A stretch of 64,000 bases of DNA from Actinophytocola xinjiangensis (GCF_001921215.1 NZ_MSIF01000002.1:372001-436000), one strand, 5' to 3'; positions 7,422 through 17,757 are shown, counted from the stretch's first letter. Program-made: numbers and translations. Notes: generated from the letters alone by a model not told the origin.

Positions 7422-9122
7422 GTGACCGTTCTGGCCGACGCGGACCTGCGGCTGAACGCCAACGTGGTCGACTACATGCTGCTGGCGATGTACTTCCTCC
7501 TCGTCATCGGTATCGGCTACATGGCCAGACGCCGGGTCTCGACCAGCCTCGACTTCTTCCTGTCCGGGCGGTCGTTGCCCGCGTGGGTCACCGGTCTCGC
7601 CTTCATCTCGGCGAACCTCGGGGCGATCGAGGTCATGGGCATGTCGGCCAACGGCGCCGAGTACGGCATGCCGACCGCGCACTACTTCTGGATCGGCGCG
7701 GTCCCGGCGATGCTGTTCCTCGGCATCGTGATGATGCCGTTCTACTACGGCTCGAAGGTCCGCAGCGTCCCGGAGTTCATGCTGCGCCGGTTCGGCAAGA
7801 CGGCCCACCTGGTCAACGGGATCAGCTTCGCCACCGCCCAGGTCCTGATCGCGGGCGCGAACCTGTTCCTGCTGGCGAGTGTGGTGAACCTGCTGCTGGG
7901 CTGGCCGCTGTGGGTGTCGGTCGTCGTCGCCGCCATGATCGTGCTCAGCTACACGGCGCTGGGCGGGTTGTCGGCCGCCATCTACAACGAGGTCCTGCAG
8001 TTCGTGGTGATCGTCGCCGCGCTGCTGCCGCTGACCATCGTCGGCCTGTACAAGGTCGGCGGCTGGCAGGGTCTGGTCGACAAGGTGAGTGCCGGCCCGG
8101 GCGGTCCGGAGCAGCTGTCGAGCTGGCCGGGCAACCAGCTGACCGGGTTCGAGAACAACTTCCTGTCGGTTCTCGGTCTCGTGTTCGGCCTGGGTTTCGT
8201 GCTCTCGTTCGGCTACTGGACGACGAACTTCGTCGAGGTCCAGCGTGCGCTGGCGGCCAAGAGCATGTCCGCGGCGCAGCGCACACCGATCATCGGCGCG
8301 TTCCCGAAGCTGCTGATCCCGTTCATCGTGATCATCCCCGGCATGGTCGCCGGCGTTGCCGTGACCGAGTTGCAGGGCGAGAACAAGGCTGCCCTGCTGG
8401 CCGGTGACCCGGCCCCCAGCGGAGCGACCTTCAACAACGCCCTGCTGCTGCTGATGCGCGACCTGCTCCCCAACGGCATGCTCGGCGTGGCGATCGCCGG
8501 CCTGCTGGCGTCGTTCATGGCCGGCATGGCCGCCAACCTCAGCTCGTTCAACACGGTGTTCACCTACGACATCTGGCAGACCTACCTGCGCAGGAACCGC
8601 CCCGACGACTACTACCTGCGCGTGGGCCGGGTGGTCACGGTGATCGCCACGGTGCTGGCCATCGGCACGGCGTTCATCGCGTCCACCTACGCGAACCTGA
8701 TGGACTACCTGCAACAGCTGTTCTCGTTCTTCAACGCGCCGCTGTTCGCCACGTTCATCCTCGGCATGTTCTGGCGCCGGATGACCCCGGCGGCGGGCTG
8801 GGTGGGCCTCGTCTCCGGCACCGCGACGGCCGTCCTCGTCTTCGTCCTCACGGAGTCCGGTGTCTGGGTCCTTCCGGGGCAGGGCGGTGCGTTCGTCGGC
8901 GCCGGCGCGGCGTTCGTGGTCGACATCGTCGTCAGCGTCGCGGTCACCGCTGTGACGGCTCCCAAGCCGGCCGACCAGTTGGTCGGGCTGGTCTGGTCGC
9001 TGACGCCCAAGGAATCCCGCCAGCGGTCCACGACCGGTGAGGACGCGGGGTGGTACCGCAACCCCGGTCTGTTGGCGGGGATCGTCCTGGTGATCACGAT
9101 CGTGCTCAACATCATCTTCTAG
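7422..9122 (+). CDS. Sodium:solute symporter (SSS family)
   Basis: 566 residues from the GTG at 7422, chosen because GAGGAGG lies seven bases upstream. About 13 hydrophobic segments are present. The N-terminus has the SSS pattern: MARRRVSTSLDFFLSGRSLP, then the substrate/Na-site helix ISANLGAIEVMGMSANGAEYG. The central ALGGLSAAIYNEVLQF and the late SFMAGMAANLSSFNTVF match the family. It imports a solute with sodium. The substrate is not clear, though sugars are common for this branch. A small membrane gene follows with its ribosome site overlapping this stop codon, so the two form an operon. Confidence 0.88.
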   Translation: MTVLADADLRLNANVVDYMLLAMYFLLVIGIGYMARRRVSTSLDFFLSGRSLPAWVTGLAFISANLGAIEVMGMSANGAEYGMPTAHYFWIGAVPAMLFLGIVMMPFYYGSKVRSVPEFMLRRFGKTAHLVNGISFATAQVLIAGANLFLLASVVNLLLGWPLWVSVVVAAMIVLSYTALGGLSAAIYNEVLQFVVIVAALLPLTIVGLYKVGGWQGLVDKVSAGPGGPEQLSSWPGNQLTGFENNFLSVLGLVFGLGFVLSFGYWTTNFVEVQRALAAKSMSAAQRTPIIGAFPKLLIPFIVIIPGMVAGVAVTELQGENKAALLAGDPAPSGATFNNALLLLMRDLLPNGMLGVAIAGLLASFMAGMAANLSSFNTVFTYDIWQTYLRRNRPDDYYLRVGRVVTVIATVLAIGTAFIASTYANLMDYLQQLFSFFNAPLFATFILGMFWRRMTPAAGWVGLVSGTATAVLVFVLTESGVWVLPGQGGAFVGAGAAFVVDIVVSVAVTAVTAPKPADQLVGLVWSLTPKESRQRSTTGEDAGWYRNPGLLAGIVLVITIVLNIIF

Positions 9123-9131
9123 GAGTTGTTG

Positions 9132-9368
9132 ATGACTACGAAGCGAAGTCGCGTTGCTGCCTTCGACATCCGATTGGTCATCGCTTTGCTGATCGGTGTC
9201 TATGGGGTTGTACTGACGGTGATGGGTGTGGCGTTCACACCGGATTCCGAGATCGATCGGTCGGCGGGCGTCAACATCAACCTGTGGGCCGGGCTCGGGA
9301 TGATCCTGGTGAGTGTGGCGTTCACGTTGTGGGCCGTGTTGCGGCCGTTGCGCCTGCCGGAGGACTGA
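9132..9368 (+). CDS. Small two-helix membrane protein next to the symporter
   Basis: 78 residues. The ATG at 9132 is preceded by AGGAG, which overlaps the symporter stop codon. There are two predicted membrane helices (about residues 14-36 and 48-68) and a short charged N-terminus. Small membrane proteins of this type are often encoded directly after SSS symporters in actinobacteria. A role as an accessory subunit is inferred only from this tight linkage. Confidence 0.7.
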   Translation: MTTKRSRVAAFDIRLVIALLIGVYGVVLTVMGVAFTPDSEIDRSAGVNINLWAGLGMILVSVAFTLWAVLRPLRLPED

Positions 9369-9398
9369 GGCGATCACCGCGGGTGTGAGGACCTGGGT

Positions 9399-9445
9399 CT
9401 CGGCGGCCGGTCCGGGGGTTCGGCTGCCGAGGCCCGGCTTTTGTT
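9399..9445 (+). terminator. Rho-independent terminator after the symporter operon
   Basis: CTCGGCGGCC (9399-9408) pairs with GGCTGCCGAG (9422-9431) over 10 bp with one G-T pair. A T-rich stretch (CTTTTGTTC) starts a few bases later. It lies about 30 bases after the stop of the small membrane protein. Confidence 0.7.
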
Positions 9446-9552
9446 CTTTCGCGCCTTGGTTTCGTGCCTCAAGCCTTTCCCGCCGTGCCCCGCCGGCGCC
9501 CTCGCTCAAGCCTTCCCCGCTGGTGCTGGCAGTGGCTGCGGTGGCGCCTTGG

Positions 9553-9984
9553 TCACCGCACGACGCGTCGGTAGTGGCGTACTCGGCTGGGTAGTGCGAA
9601 GCGTCGGACCAGGTAGGTCAGCAGTCCGCCGATCGCCAGCCAGAGCAGCGCGGCCAGTCCCTCGTTCAGCAGGGTCGCGAGGTTCGCGTTGGCGGGTGTG
9701 AACAAACCGGTCAGGCCCAGGGTGATCCCGGAGGCCCAACTGTCCACGAAGGACGCGAAGCCGTTGCCCATGTTCGCCGACCCCAGGACCAGCACGATGT
9801 GTACGGCCAGCACCACGGCGAACAGCACGGTCACCACGTTGATCACGGTGCAGACGATGTTCACCGTGCGGATTCGGCGGTAGTCGGAGTTGACGACGCC
9901 CTCTTCGACGTACTCGTCCTCGTACGGGGGTGGCTCTCCCGTGTACGGGTCGAGTCGGCTGGTCCTGTCCGGGTCGTAGTCCAT
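9553..9984 (-). CDS. Hypothetical membrane protein
   Basis: 143 residues. An acidic, Pro/Tyr-rich cytoplasmic N-terminus (about 1-36) is followed by a long hydrophobic segment (about 42-70), an amphipathic stretch, and a further helix (about 108-128) before a basic C-terminus. No catalytic motif is recognised and I do not know the family. It is transcribed divergently from the FUSC gene, with about 100 bases between them. Confidence 0.65.
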   Translation of the reverse strand: MDYDPDRTSRLDPYTGEPPPYEDEYVEEGVVNSDYRRIRTVNIVCTVINVVTVLFAVVLAVHIVLVLGSANMGNGFASFVDSWASGITLGLTGLFTPANANLATLLNEGLAALLWLAIGGLLTYLVRRFALPSRVRHYRRVVR

Positions 9985-10083
9985 CGCTACCTCACATCGC
10001 CGGTCGTCGGCTGTTGTTCGGCTACCCGGGGGTGTCTTCGGTAAACCCGCGGCCCGGGCCGGGCGTTGCTAGCCTCGGAGTTC

Positions 10084-11166
10084 GTGCGGTTGGTGAGCAG
10101 GGCCAGGGTTCGGTCGGCGGGGCGCCGGCGGGTGCGCGCGCTGCGCTACATGGCCCTGCCGATCCTCCAGTGCGGGATCGCCGCCGGGGTCGCCTGGCTG
10201 GTCGCCACCAGGGTGTTCGGGCATGAGCGGCCGTTCTTCGCGCCGATCGCGGTGATCATCTGTATCGGGGTCGGGTTGGGGCAGCGGCGGCTGCGGCGCG
10301 TGGTCGAGTTGGTGGTCGGCGTCAGCGTCGGTATCGGGATCGGCGACCTGATCGTGCTGGCCATCGGGACCGGGCCGTGGCAGATCGCGCTGGTCGTCGT
10401 GCTGGCGATGACCGCGGCGGTGCTGCTCGACGGCGGGCCGCTGATCACCGTGCAGTCCGGCGCGTCGGCGGTGCTGGTCGCCGCGCTGCTGCCGGCCAAC
10501 CAGTCCGGTCTCGACCGGATGGTCGACGCGCTCATCGGCGGGCTGCTCGGCCTCGCCGCCGTCGCGTTGTTGCCGGGGAACCCGCCGGAGGTCGCCCGCC
10601 GCCACGCCCGGCAGATGATCATGGCCCTGGCGAGCGGTCTGACCACCGCGGCCGACGCCATCGACGCGCGCGACCCGGACGTCGCCGTGCGGGAACTGCG
10701 GCGCATCCAGTCCCAACAGGCCATCGAGGAGTACCGGGACGCGCTGCGCACCGCCCGCGACATCCTGGCGATCGCGCCGGTCCACTGGCGGCAGCGTCAG
10801 CCGTTGCGCGCCTACATCAGTGCGGCCGAGCCGCTGGACAGCGCCCTGCGCAACGTCCGCGTCCTGCTCCGCAGAACCAGATCCGCCCTCGCCGACGACG
10901 AACCCGTTCCCGCCGCCATCCCCGCCGCCCTGCGCCAACTGTCCGCCGCCACCACCTCCTTCGGCGACCACCTCTGGCACGACCGCAGCGCGGTCCGGCA
11001 GGCCATCGGCGAAGCCGCGGCCTCCATCGACGCCGACGACCTGGCCGGCGGCGGATTCTCCGCCCAGGTCGTGGCCGCCCAACTCCGCTCGGTGGCCGTC
11101 GACCTCCTCCAGGCCACCGGCCTACGTCACGAGGAAGCCCGCGCGGTCCTCCCCCCGATCACCTAG
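10084..11166 (+). CDS. FUSC-family membrane protein (aromatic-acid-exporter-like)
   Basis: 360 residues from the GTG at 10084 (a TTG at 10066 is possible). Six or so tightly packed hydrophobic helices fill the first half, with FAPIAVIICIGVGLGQRR and GGPLITVQSGASAVLVAALL typical of FUSC proteins. The C-terminal half is a cytoplasmic helical region with Arg-rich repeats. FUSC proteins resemble AaeB and fusaric-acid resistance pumps and may export aromatic or acidic compounds. Substrate and regulation are unknown. Confidence 0.8.
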   Translation: MRLVSRARVRSAGRRRVRALRYMALPILQCGIAAGVAWLVATRVFGHERPFFAPIAVIICIGVGLGQRRLRRVVELVVGVSVGIGIGDLIVLAIGTGPWQIALVVVLAMTAAVLLDGGPLITVQSGASAVLVAALLPANQSGLDRMVDALIGGLLGLAAVALLPGNPPEVARRHARQMIMALASGLTTAADAIDARDPDVAVRELRRIQSQQAIEEYRDALRTARDILAIAPVHWRQRQPLRAYISAAEPLDSALRNVRVLLRRTRSALADDEPVPAAIPAALRQLSAATTSFGDHLWHDRSAVRQAIGEAAASIDADDLAGGGFSAQVVAAQLRSVAVDLLQATGLRHEEARAVLPPIT

Positions 11167-11389
11167 CCCGCCCGGTCGGCCGCTCACCATCAGCACGCAC
11201 GGCCCGTGGTCCCACGGCCCCGCCAGCCGCGGCGGCAGAGCCGGTCCAGGGGCGCTGTCGGAGCGTGGCGCCGGGGCGGGTGAACAGGGCCCGTGGCGGC
11301 GGTGCGGCGATCACGACAGGCGTGGCTCACGCAGCGCCGGTGGGGGGTGCGACCGGCGCCGTGGCGGACGGTCGGGGGCGAACGGGTGG

Positions 11390-11614
11390 TTACTGCAGGT
11401 AGTTCTCCACGACGTTTCCTGGGCGGGCCTGGGCCTCGTCGGGGTTCTCGCCGGCGGAGCGGCGGGCTCGGCGCTGGCGCAGCAGGTCCCAGCACTGGTC
11501 CAGCTCCACCGCCAGGTCGCGCAGGCGGGACTGGTCCGGTTCGTCGTGTTGTTCGAGGGAGTGTTCCTCCTTGATCAGGTCGGTGATCCTGGCTGAGATC
11601 TGTTGGTCGTCCAT
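11390..11614 (-). CDS. DUF2630-family small protein
   Basis: 74 residues beginning MDDQQISARITDLIKEEHSL, the recognisable opening of the DUF2630 family found across actinobacteria. The sequence is charged, helical and soluble (LRDLAVELDQCWDLLRQRRARR). The ATG at 11614 is chosen over upstream in-frame codons because it matches the family start. Function is unknown. The 223 bases between this gene and the FUSC stop hold no gene that I can support. Confidence 0.82.
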   Translation of the reverse strand: MDDQQISARITDLIKEEHSLEQHDEPDQSRLRDLAVELDQCWDLLRQRRARRSAGENPDEAQARPGNVVENYLQ

Positions 11615-11636
11615 GGCATCCATGCTGGCACGGGGG

Positions 11637-13361
11637 TCAGAAGACCGCGAACGAGTCGGGCGCCAGGCGGACCCGCTGGTCCGTCGTCTCCACGTCACCC
11701 ACCGTCAGAAGAGGGGGCGTGGGGGGCACGTCCAGGACGACCGTGGTCTCGTCCGGGCCCAGGTTGACCAGCACCCGGTGATCGCCCCGACGGAGGATCA
11801 GGCAGTTGTCCCGGGTGTGGACGCCGAACCGGTCCAGGCGGGGGTCGGCCAGGGCGGGATGGGCACGGCGCAGGGCGATCAGGGACCGGTACGTCTCGTA
11901 CACCGCGCGGTGGGCCGGGTCGTGGAGTTCGGCCCACGGCAGGGTCGAGCGCACGACCGTGCGGTGGTCCAGGGGATCGGGCACCTCCGACTCGCCCCAG
12001 CCGTGGGCCGCGAACTCGGCTCGGCGACCGTCGCGGACGGCCGAGGCCAGGGCCGGGTCGGTGAAGGAGGCGAAGAACTGCCACGGTGAGCTCGCCGCCC
12101 ACTCCTCGCCCATGAACAGCATCGGCGTGTACGGGGAACAGAACACGATCGCGGCGCCGCAGAGCAGGCGTCGCGGCGAGATCGTCGCGCTGAGACGGTC
12201 GCCCCGCGCCCGGTTGCCGATCTGGTCATGGGTTTGCAGATAGCACAGGAAACGGTGCCCGGAATGGCGCGACGGGTCGATCGGCCGCCCGTGCGTGCGC
12301 CCCCGGAACGACGACCACGTGCCGGCGTGGAAGAACGCGCGGCGCAGCGTGGTCGCCAGGGCGCCCGGCTGCGCGAAGTCCCGGTAGTAGCCGTCGGTCT
12401 CGCCGGTCAGTGCCACGTGCAGGGCGTGGTGCAGGTCGTCGCACCACTGGGCGGTCAGGCCGTAGCCGCCGGCGTCGCGGGAGGTGACCAGCTTGGGGTC
12501 GTTGAGATCGGACTCGGCGATCAGGTGCAGCGGGCGGCGCAGGCCGGCCGACAGCGCGTCGACCTCGGCGGCCAGCTCCTCGAGCAGATGGGTCGCGCCC
12601 CGGTCGACCAGGGCGTGCACCGCGTCCAGCCGCAGGCCGTCGACGTGGAAGTCGCGCAACCAGCTCAGGGCGTTGTCGATGACGTAGCGGCGGACCTCGT
12701 CGGAGTCCTGGCCGTCGAGGTTGAGCGCCGGGCCCCAGATCGTGCGCCCCGCGAAGTACGGGCCGAACCGGTCGAGGTAGGCGCCCGACGGGCCGAGATG
12801 GTTGTAGACCACGTCCAGCAGCACGCCGACACCCCGGGCGTGGCACGCGTCGACGAACCGCTTGAACGCCGTCGGCCCGCCGTAGGGCTCGTGCACCGCG
12901 CCCCACGCCACCCCGTCGTAGCCCCAGCCGGCGGTGCCGTCGAACGCGTTGACCGGCAGCACCTCGACGAAGTCGACGCCCAGGTCGACCAGGTGGTCGA
13001 GGTGCTCCAGCGCGGCGTTGAACGTGCCCTGCCCGGTGAACGTGCCGATGTGCAGCTCGTAGATCACCGACCCGGCCAGCGCCCGCCCGGTCCAGGCGCC
13101 GTCGCCCCAGCGGTACGCGCGGTGGTCGTAGCGGCGGGACGGGCCGTGCACGCCGGCCGGCTGCCAGCGTGACCTCGGGTCGGGCAGCGGGGTCGGGTCG
13201 TCGTCGAGCAGGTAGGCGTAGTCGGTGCCGTCGCCGGTGCCCGGGACGTGCGCGTGCCACCAGCCGCGCTCGTCGCGGGTCATGGGGTGCTCGGCGGGCC
13301 CGACGGCCAGCCGCACCCGGTCGCGGTGCGGGGCCCAGACCCAGAAGTGTTCGTCGGTCAT
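11637..13361 (-). CDS. treZ: Malto-oligosyltrehalose trehalohydrolase
   Basis: 574 residues. An N-terminal carbohydrate-binding fold (FWVWAPHRDRVRLAV) precedes a GH13 barrel. Visible barrel motifs are DVVYNHLG, the nucleophile strand DGLRLDAVHAL, the acid/base Glu in LIAESDLNDPK, and FLQTHDQ-like YLQTHDQIGN. TreZ releases trehalose from the end of maltooligosyl-trehalose. The gene starts within the treY stop (ATGA at 13358-13361), so translation is coupled. It completes the TreX-TreY-TreZ route in one transcript. Confidence 0.95.
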   Translation of the reverse strand: MTDEHFWVWAPHRDRVRLAVGPAEHPMTRDERGWWHAHVPGTGDGTDYAYLLDDDPTPLPDPRSRWQPAGVHGPSRRYDHRAYRWGDGAWTGRALAGSVIYELHIGTFTGQGTFNAALEHLDHLVDLGVDFVEVLPVNAFDGTAGWGYDGVAWGAVHEPYGGPTAFKRFVDACHARGVGVLLDVVYNHLGPSGAYLDRFGPYFAGRTIWGPALNLDGQDSDEVRRYVIDNALSWLRDFHVDGLRLDAVHALVDRGATHLLEELAAEVDALSAGLRRPLHLIAESDLNDPKLVTSRDAGGYGLTAQWCDDLHHALHVALTGETDGYYRDFAQPGALATTLRRAFFHAGTWSSFRGRTHGRPIDPSRHSGHRFLCYLQTHDQIGNRARGDRLSATISPRRLLCGAAIVFCSPYTPMLFMGEEWAASSPWQFFASFTDPALASAVRDGRRAEFAAHGWGESEVPDPLDHRTVVRSTLPWAELHDPAHRAVYETYRSLIALRRAHPALADPRLDRFGVHTRDNCLILRRGDHRVLVNLGPDETTVVLDVPPTPPLLTVGDVETTDQRVRLAPDSFAVF

Positions 13362-15607
13362 CGCGGCTCCCTGACCAACAGCGCGACGGGATAGCGGGCG
13401 AGCAGGTCGGCCAGCGGCACGACCTGGGGGACGTCCCGGCCGGTGAGCTGGTCGGTCCACGGGCCGGGCGGCAACGCCAGGACGGTGTCGCGCCAGCCGG
13501 TGTCGGCCAGGGTGACCGGCAGCCGGGTGGCGACCGCGACGACGCCGGTGCGGGCGAAGGCCAGCGCGTGGCCGGCGGCCGGGCCGTCGGCCGGCAGCGG
13601 GCGATAGCCGGTGAACAGGTCGGGCCGGGCCCGGCGCAACCGCAGCACGGTCCGCACGACGTGCAGCTTCGCCGCGCCGGTGGCCTCGGCGGTGGTGTCC
13701 ACGCCGGGCAGCCAGCCGGTCTCCAGCCTGGTCAGCAGGGCGTCGCGGGCGGCGAAGTCGACCGGGCGGCGGTTGTCCGGATCGACCAGCGACAGGTCGT
13801 ACAGCTCGGTGCCCTGGTAGACGTCGGGCACGCCGGGGCCGGCCAGGTGCAGCAGCTTCTGGCCCAGCGCGTTGGACCAGCCGGGGCCGGCGATCCGGTC
13901 GGCGAACGCCGTGACCTCCCCGCGCACGACCGGGTCGGCCAGCACCGCCGCCGGCCAGGCGCGCACGGCGGCCTCGAACCCCTCGTCGCGGTCGACCCAG
14001 CTGGTGCGCAGCTTCGCCTCCTTGGCGGCCTTGTCCAGGTAGGCGGCCAGCCGTGCCGGGGTGATCGGCCACGCGCCGACCAGCGTCTGCCAGGCCAGCT
14101 GGGCCAGGGTCGGCTCGCCGAGCGGGTGCCGGGCCGACCAGCGGCCCACCGCCCGCGCCCACTCGTGCGGCAGCTCGGACAGGACAGCGAGCCGGGCGCG
14201 GACGTCCTCGGAGCGTTTGGTGTCGTGGGTGGACAGCGTGGTCATCCCGGCCGGCCAGGTGGCCTCGCGGGCGGCGCACGCGGCGTGGAACTCGGCCGGG
14301 TCGACGCCGAACCGGGCCGGGTCGCCGCCGACCTCGTTGAGCGCGGTCAGCCGGGGGTAGCGGTAGAAGGCGGTGTCCTCGTCGCCCTTGGCCACGACCA
14401 TGCCGGAGGTCTGCTGGACGCGGGTGGCCAGCTCGCCGTGCGGGTCGGCGCGCACCGCGTGGTCGAGGGCGTTGATCGGGCCGGCCAGGTCGGGGCGCCG
14501 GTCGCGGGCGAGCGCGACGGCGGCGTGCCAGTGCGCGGCGCCTTCCGGCAGGTACGAGCGGTAGACCGGGAAAGCGGCCAGCAGCTCGGCGACCGCCTCC
14601 GGTGGGACGTCCTGCGCGAGCGCGGCGATCCGGCGCACCTCGGCGACCAGCGACCGTTCGGTGATCAGCCGGCGGCTGCGGTGCTCCTCGACGGCGAACG
14701 CGGGCGTGGCGGCCAGCTCGGTGAGCACCGCGCGGCCCGCCGGGTCGACGAACACGCCGCTGAGCTGGCGCAGCGCGTCGTAGCCGGTGGTGCCGTCGAC
14801 CGGCCAGGACACCGGCAGGTCCTCGCCCGGCGCGAGGATCTTCTCCACGACCAGCCAGCAGTCGGTGTGCTCGCGCAGCCGCCGCAGGTAGCCGCCAGGG
14901 TCGGACAGACCGTCGGGGTGGTCGATGCGCAGCCCGTCGACCTCGCCGGCCCGCACCCAGCGCAGCACCTCGGCGTGCGTGGCGTCGAAGACCTCCTGGT
15001 CCTCGACCCGCACGGCCGCCAGCGACGTGACGTCGAAGAACCGCCGGTAGGTCAGTTCGGTGTTGCCCCGCCGCCAGTCGACCAGCCGGTAGTGCTGGCG
15101 CTGGTGGATCTGGTCGGGGGTGCCGTCTCCGGTGCCGGGGGCGATCGGGAACTCGTGCTCGTGGTAGGCGAGCCGGCCCCCGCGCACCTCCAGCGGGGTG
15201 TCGTCGCCGATGACCGGCAGCAGGATCGGGCCGCGGGCCCAGTCGACGTCGAAGTAGGTGGCGTGGCGGGACTCGCGGCCGTGGGTCAGCACGTCCCACC
15301 ACCACGGGTTGGCCGAGGGCACCTCGACCGACATGTGGTTGGGCACCAGGTCCACGACCAGGCCAAGGCCGTACTCGCGGGTGGCGGCGACCAGCGTGGC
15401 CCGGCCATTCTCGCCGCCCCGGTCGGGGTCGGTGCGGGTGGGGTCGACGACGTCGTAGCCGTGGGCCGAGCCGGGCGTGGCGGCCAGCAGCGGGGAGGTG
15501 TAGACGGCGCCGACGCCGAGGCGGTCGAGGTAGCCGGCGAGCCCGGCGGTGGCGGCGAGGTCGAAGGCCGGCTGGACCTGGACGCGGTAGGTGGAGGTGG
15601 GGATCAT
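13358..15607 (-). CDS. treY: Maltooligosyl trehalose synthase
   Basis: 749 residues. The N-terminus STYRVQVQPAFDLAATAGLAGYLDRLGV and early YTSPLLAATPGSAHGYDVVD are diagnostic. The GH13 nucleophile lies in VDGLRIDHPDGLSDP and the acid/base Glu in LVVEKILAPGEDLP. FLSTHDTKRSED-like LSTHDTKRSEDVRARL is conserved. TreY isomerises the terminal alpha-1,4 bond of maltodextrins to alpha,alpha-1,1. It overlaps both neighbours by four bases (ATGA), showing a tightly coupled treX-treY-treZ operon. Confidence 0.95.
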   Translation of the reverse strand: MIPTSTYRVQVQPAFDLAATAGLAGYLDRLGVGAVYTSPLLAATPGSAHGYDVVDPTRTDPDRGGENGRATLVAATREYGLGLVVDLVPNHMSVEVPSANPWWWDVLTHGRESRHATYFDVDWARGPILLPVIGDDTPLEVRGGRLAYHEHEFPIAPGTGDGTPDQIHQRQHYRLVDWRRGNTELTYRRFFDVTSLAAVRVEDQEVFDATHAEVLRWVRAGEVDGLRIDHPDGLSDPGGYLRRLREHTDCWLVVEKILAPGEDLPVSWPVDGTTGYDALRQLSGVFVDPAGRAVLTELAATPAFAVEEHRSRRLITERSLVAEVRRIAALAQDVPPEAVAELLAAFPVYRSYLPEGAAHWHAAVALARDRRPDLAGPINALDHAVRADPHGELATRVQQTSGMVVAKGDEDTAFYRYPRLTALNEVGGDPARFGVDPAEFHAACAAREATWPAGMTTLSTHDTKRSEDVRARLAVLSELPHEWARAVGRWSARHPLGEPTLAQLAWQTLVGAWPITPARLAAYLDKAAKEAKLRTSWVDRDEGFEAAVRAWPAAVLADPVVRGEVTAFADRIAGPGWSNALGQKLLHLAGPGVPDVYQGTELYDLSLVDPDNRRPVDFAARDALLTRLETGWLPGVDTTAEATGAAKLHVVRTVLRLRRARPDLFTGYRPLPADGPAAGHALAFARTGVVAVATRLPVTLADTGWRDTVLALPPGPWTDQLTGRDVPQVVPLADLLARYPVALLVREPR

Positions 15608-17757
15608 GCCGGGTCCCCGGTGCGGCGCAGGACCAGCAGGGACCGGGCGGCGACGGTGACCGTGGCGTCGGCGGTGACGGTGCGGGCGGGGCCGCCGACG
15701 CCGACCAGCGGGCCGCCGGACTCGTCGAAGACCTCGCCGGAGTCGGTGTCGATGGCCACGGTCCACCCGGTGCCGTAGCTCGGGTCGGGAACCTTGATGT
15801 CGATGGCGCCGTCGTGGGCGTTGAAGCACAACAGGAACGAGTCGTCGGTGACCCGCACGCCGCGCGGGTCGAGGTCGGGGATGCCCTCGCCGTTGAGGAA
15901 CACGGCGATGCAGCGGCCGAAGCCCGACTCCCAGTCCCGTTCGGTCATCTCCTCGCCGCCGGGGGTGAACCAGGCGATGTCGCGCAGTTCCTCGCCGCGG
16001 CGGATGGGTCGTCCGGCGAAGAACCGGCGGCGGCGGAACACCGGGTGGTTGTGCCGCAGGGCGATCACCGCGCCGGTGAAGTCGACCAGCTCGCCGTGTT
16101 CGGCCAGCAGCGACCAGTCGACCCAGGACAGCTCGTTGTCCTGGCAGTAGCCGTTGTTGTTGCCGTGCTGGGTGCGGCCGAACTCGTCGCCGTGCAGGAT
16201 CATCGGCACGCCCTGGGACAGCAGCAGGGTGGCGAGCAGGTTGCGCCGCTGGCGGGCCCGCAGGTCGCGGATCTTCTCGTCGTCGGTGGGGCCCTCGGTG
16301 CCGCAGTTCCACGAGCGGTTGTCGTCGGCGCCGTCGCGGTTGCCCTCGCCGTTGGCCTCGTTGTGTTTCTGGTTGTAGGACACCAGGTCGGTGAGGGTGA
16401 AGCCGTCGTGGGCGGTGACGAAGTTGATCGACGCGTAGGGCCGGCGGCCGTCGTCCTGGTAGAGGTCCGACGAGCCGGTGATGCGTGAGGCGAACTCGCC
16501 CAGCGTGGCCGGTTCGCCGCGCCAGAAGTCGCGCACGGTGTCCCGGTACTTGCCGTTCCATTCCGTCCACAGTGGAGGGAAGTTGCCGACCTGGTAGCCG
16601 CCGGGGCCGACGTCCCACGGCTCGGCGATCAGCTTGACCTGGCTGATCACCGGGTCCTGCTGGACGAGGTCGAAGAACGTGGCCAGCCGGTCGACGTCGT
16701 AGAACTCGCGGGCCAGGGTGGCCGCCAGGTCGAAGCGGAAGCCGTCGACGTGCATGTCGGTGACCCAGTAGCGCAGTGAGTCCATGATCAGCTGGAGGGT
16801 GTGCGGGCTGCGCACGTTCAGCGAGTTGCCGGTGCCGGTGTAGTCGAGGTAGAAGCGCCGGTCGTCGTCGACGAGCCGGTAGTAGGACTCGTTGTCGATG
16901 CCGCGCATCGACAGCGTCGGCCCGAGGTGGTTGCCCTCGGCGGTGTGGTTGTAGACGACGTCGAGGATCACCTCGATGCCGGCCTCGTGCAGTGAGCGCA
17001 CCATCGCCTTGAACTCCGGCACCTGGCTGCCCGGCAGGTCGCTGGTGGCGTAGCCGTCGTGCGGGGCGAGGTAGGCGATCGTGTTGTAGCCCCAGTAGTT
17101 CGACAGGCCGCGTTCGGTCAGGCCGTGGTCGTCGAGGAACTGGTGGACCGGCATCAGCTCCACGGCCGTGACGCCGAGGTCCAGCAGGTAGTCGATCATG
17201 GCCGGGTGGGCGAGGCCGGAGTAGGTCCCGCGCAGTTCGGCCGGCACGGCCGGGTGCAGCTTGGTCAGCCCGCGCACGTGGGCCTCGTAGATGACCGTCT
17301 CGTTGTACGGGATCCTCGGCGCGCGGTCGGTGCCCCAGTCGAAGTACGGGTTGATCACCACGCCCCGGATGGTGGACGCCGCCGAGTCGGCGTCGTTGCG
17401 CTCGTCCGGGCGGCCGAACGGGTAGCCGAAGACCGACTCGTCCCAGCGCAGTGTCCCGGCGACGGCCTTGGCGTACGGGTCGAGCAGCAGCTTGTGCGGG
17501 TTGCAGCGCTGCCCGTACTGCGGGTCCCACGGGCCGTGCACGCGGAAGCCGTACTGCTGGCCGGGTCCGACGGCCGGCAGGTAGCCGTGCCAGACGAAAC
17601 CGTCGACCTCGGGCAGCCGCACCCGTTTCTCCTCACCGGAGGAGTCGTACAGGCACAGGTCGACCCGCTCCGCGACCTCCGAGTAGAGCGCGAAGTTGGT
17701 GCCGGCGCCGTCGTAGGTGGCGCCGAGCGGGTAGGGGGAACCGGGCCAGGGTTGCAC
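15604..17757 (-). CDS. glgX: Glycogen debranching enzyme (GlgX/TreX type)
   Basis: 717 residues from a GTG with GAGGAG upstream. The N-terminal CBM48 domain opens [20 protein letters not shown]. The GH13 isoamylase barrel shows [25 protein letters not shown] (nucleophile) and [17 protein letters not shown] (acid/base Glu). It cleaves alpha-1,6 branches, feeding linear maltodextrin to TreY and TreZ. It is the first gene of the coupled trehalose operon. A perfect 20-bp palindrome lies about 85 bases upstream, at the end of malQ, and may be an operator. Confidence 0.95.
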   Translation of the reverse strand: MQPWPGSPYPLGATYDGAGTNFALYSEVAERVDLCLYDSSGEEKRVRLPEVDGFVWHGYLPAVGPGQQYGFRVHGPWDPQYGQRCNPHKLLLDPYAKAVAGTLRWDESVFGYPFGRPDERNDADSAASTIRGVVINPYFDWGTDRAPRIPYNETVIYEAHVRGLTKLHPAVPAELRGTYSGLAHPAMIDYLLDLGVTAVELMPVHQFLDDHGLTERGLSNYWGYNTIAYLAPHDGYATSDLPGSQVPEFKAMVRSLHEAGIEVILDVVYNHTAEGNHLGPTLSMRGIDNESYYRLVDDDRRFYLDYTGTGNSLNVRSPHTLQLIMDSLRYWVTDMHVDGFRFDLAATLAREFYDVDRLATFFDLVQQDPVISQVKLIAEPWDVGPGGYQVGNFPPLWTEWNGKYRDTVRDFWRGEPATLGEFASRITGSSDLYQDDGRRPYASINFVTAHDGFTLTDLVSYNQKHNEANGEGNRDGADDNRSWNCGTEGPTDDEKIRDLRARQRRNLLATLLLSQGVPMILHGDEFGRTQHGNNNGYCQDNELSWVDWSLLAEHGELVDFTGAVIALRHNHPVFRRRRFFAGRPIRRGEELRDIAWFTPGGEEMTERDWESGFGRCIAVFLNGEGIPDLDPRGVRVTDDSFLLCFNAHDGAIDIKVPDPSYGTGWTVAIDTDSGEVFDESGGPLVGVGGPARTVTADATVTVAARSLLVLRRTGDPA

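Noticed and set aside
6474-9509. A 1011-residue minus-strand open frame opposite dinB and the symporter
   Set aside because: A GC-driven shadow rich in His/Arg/Asp/Gln with no recognisable domain.
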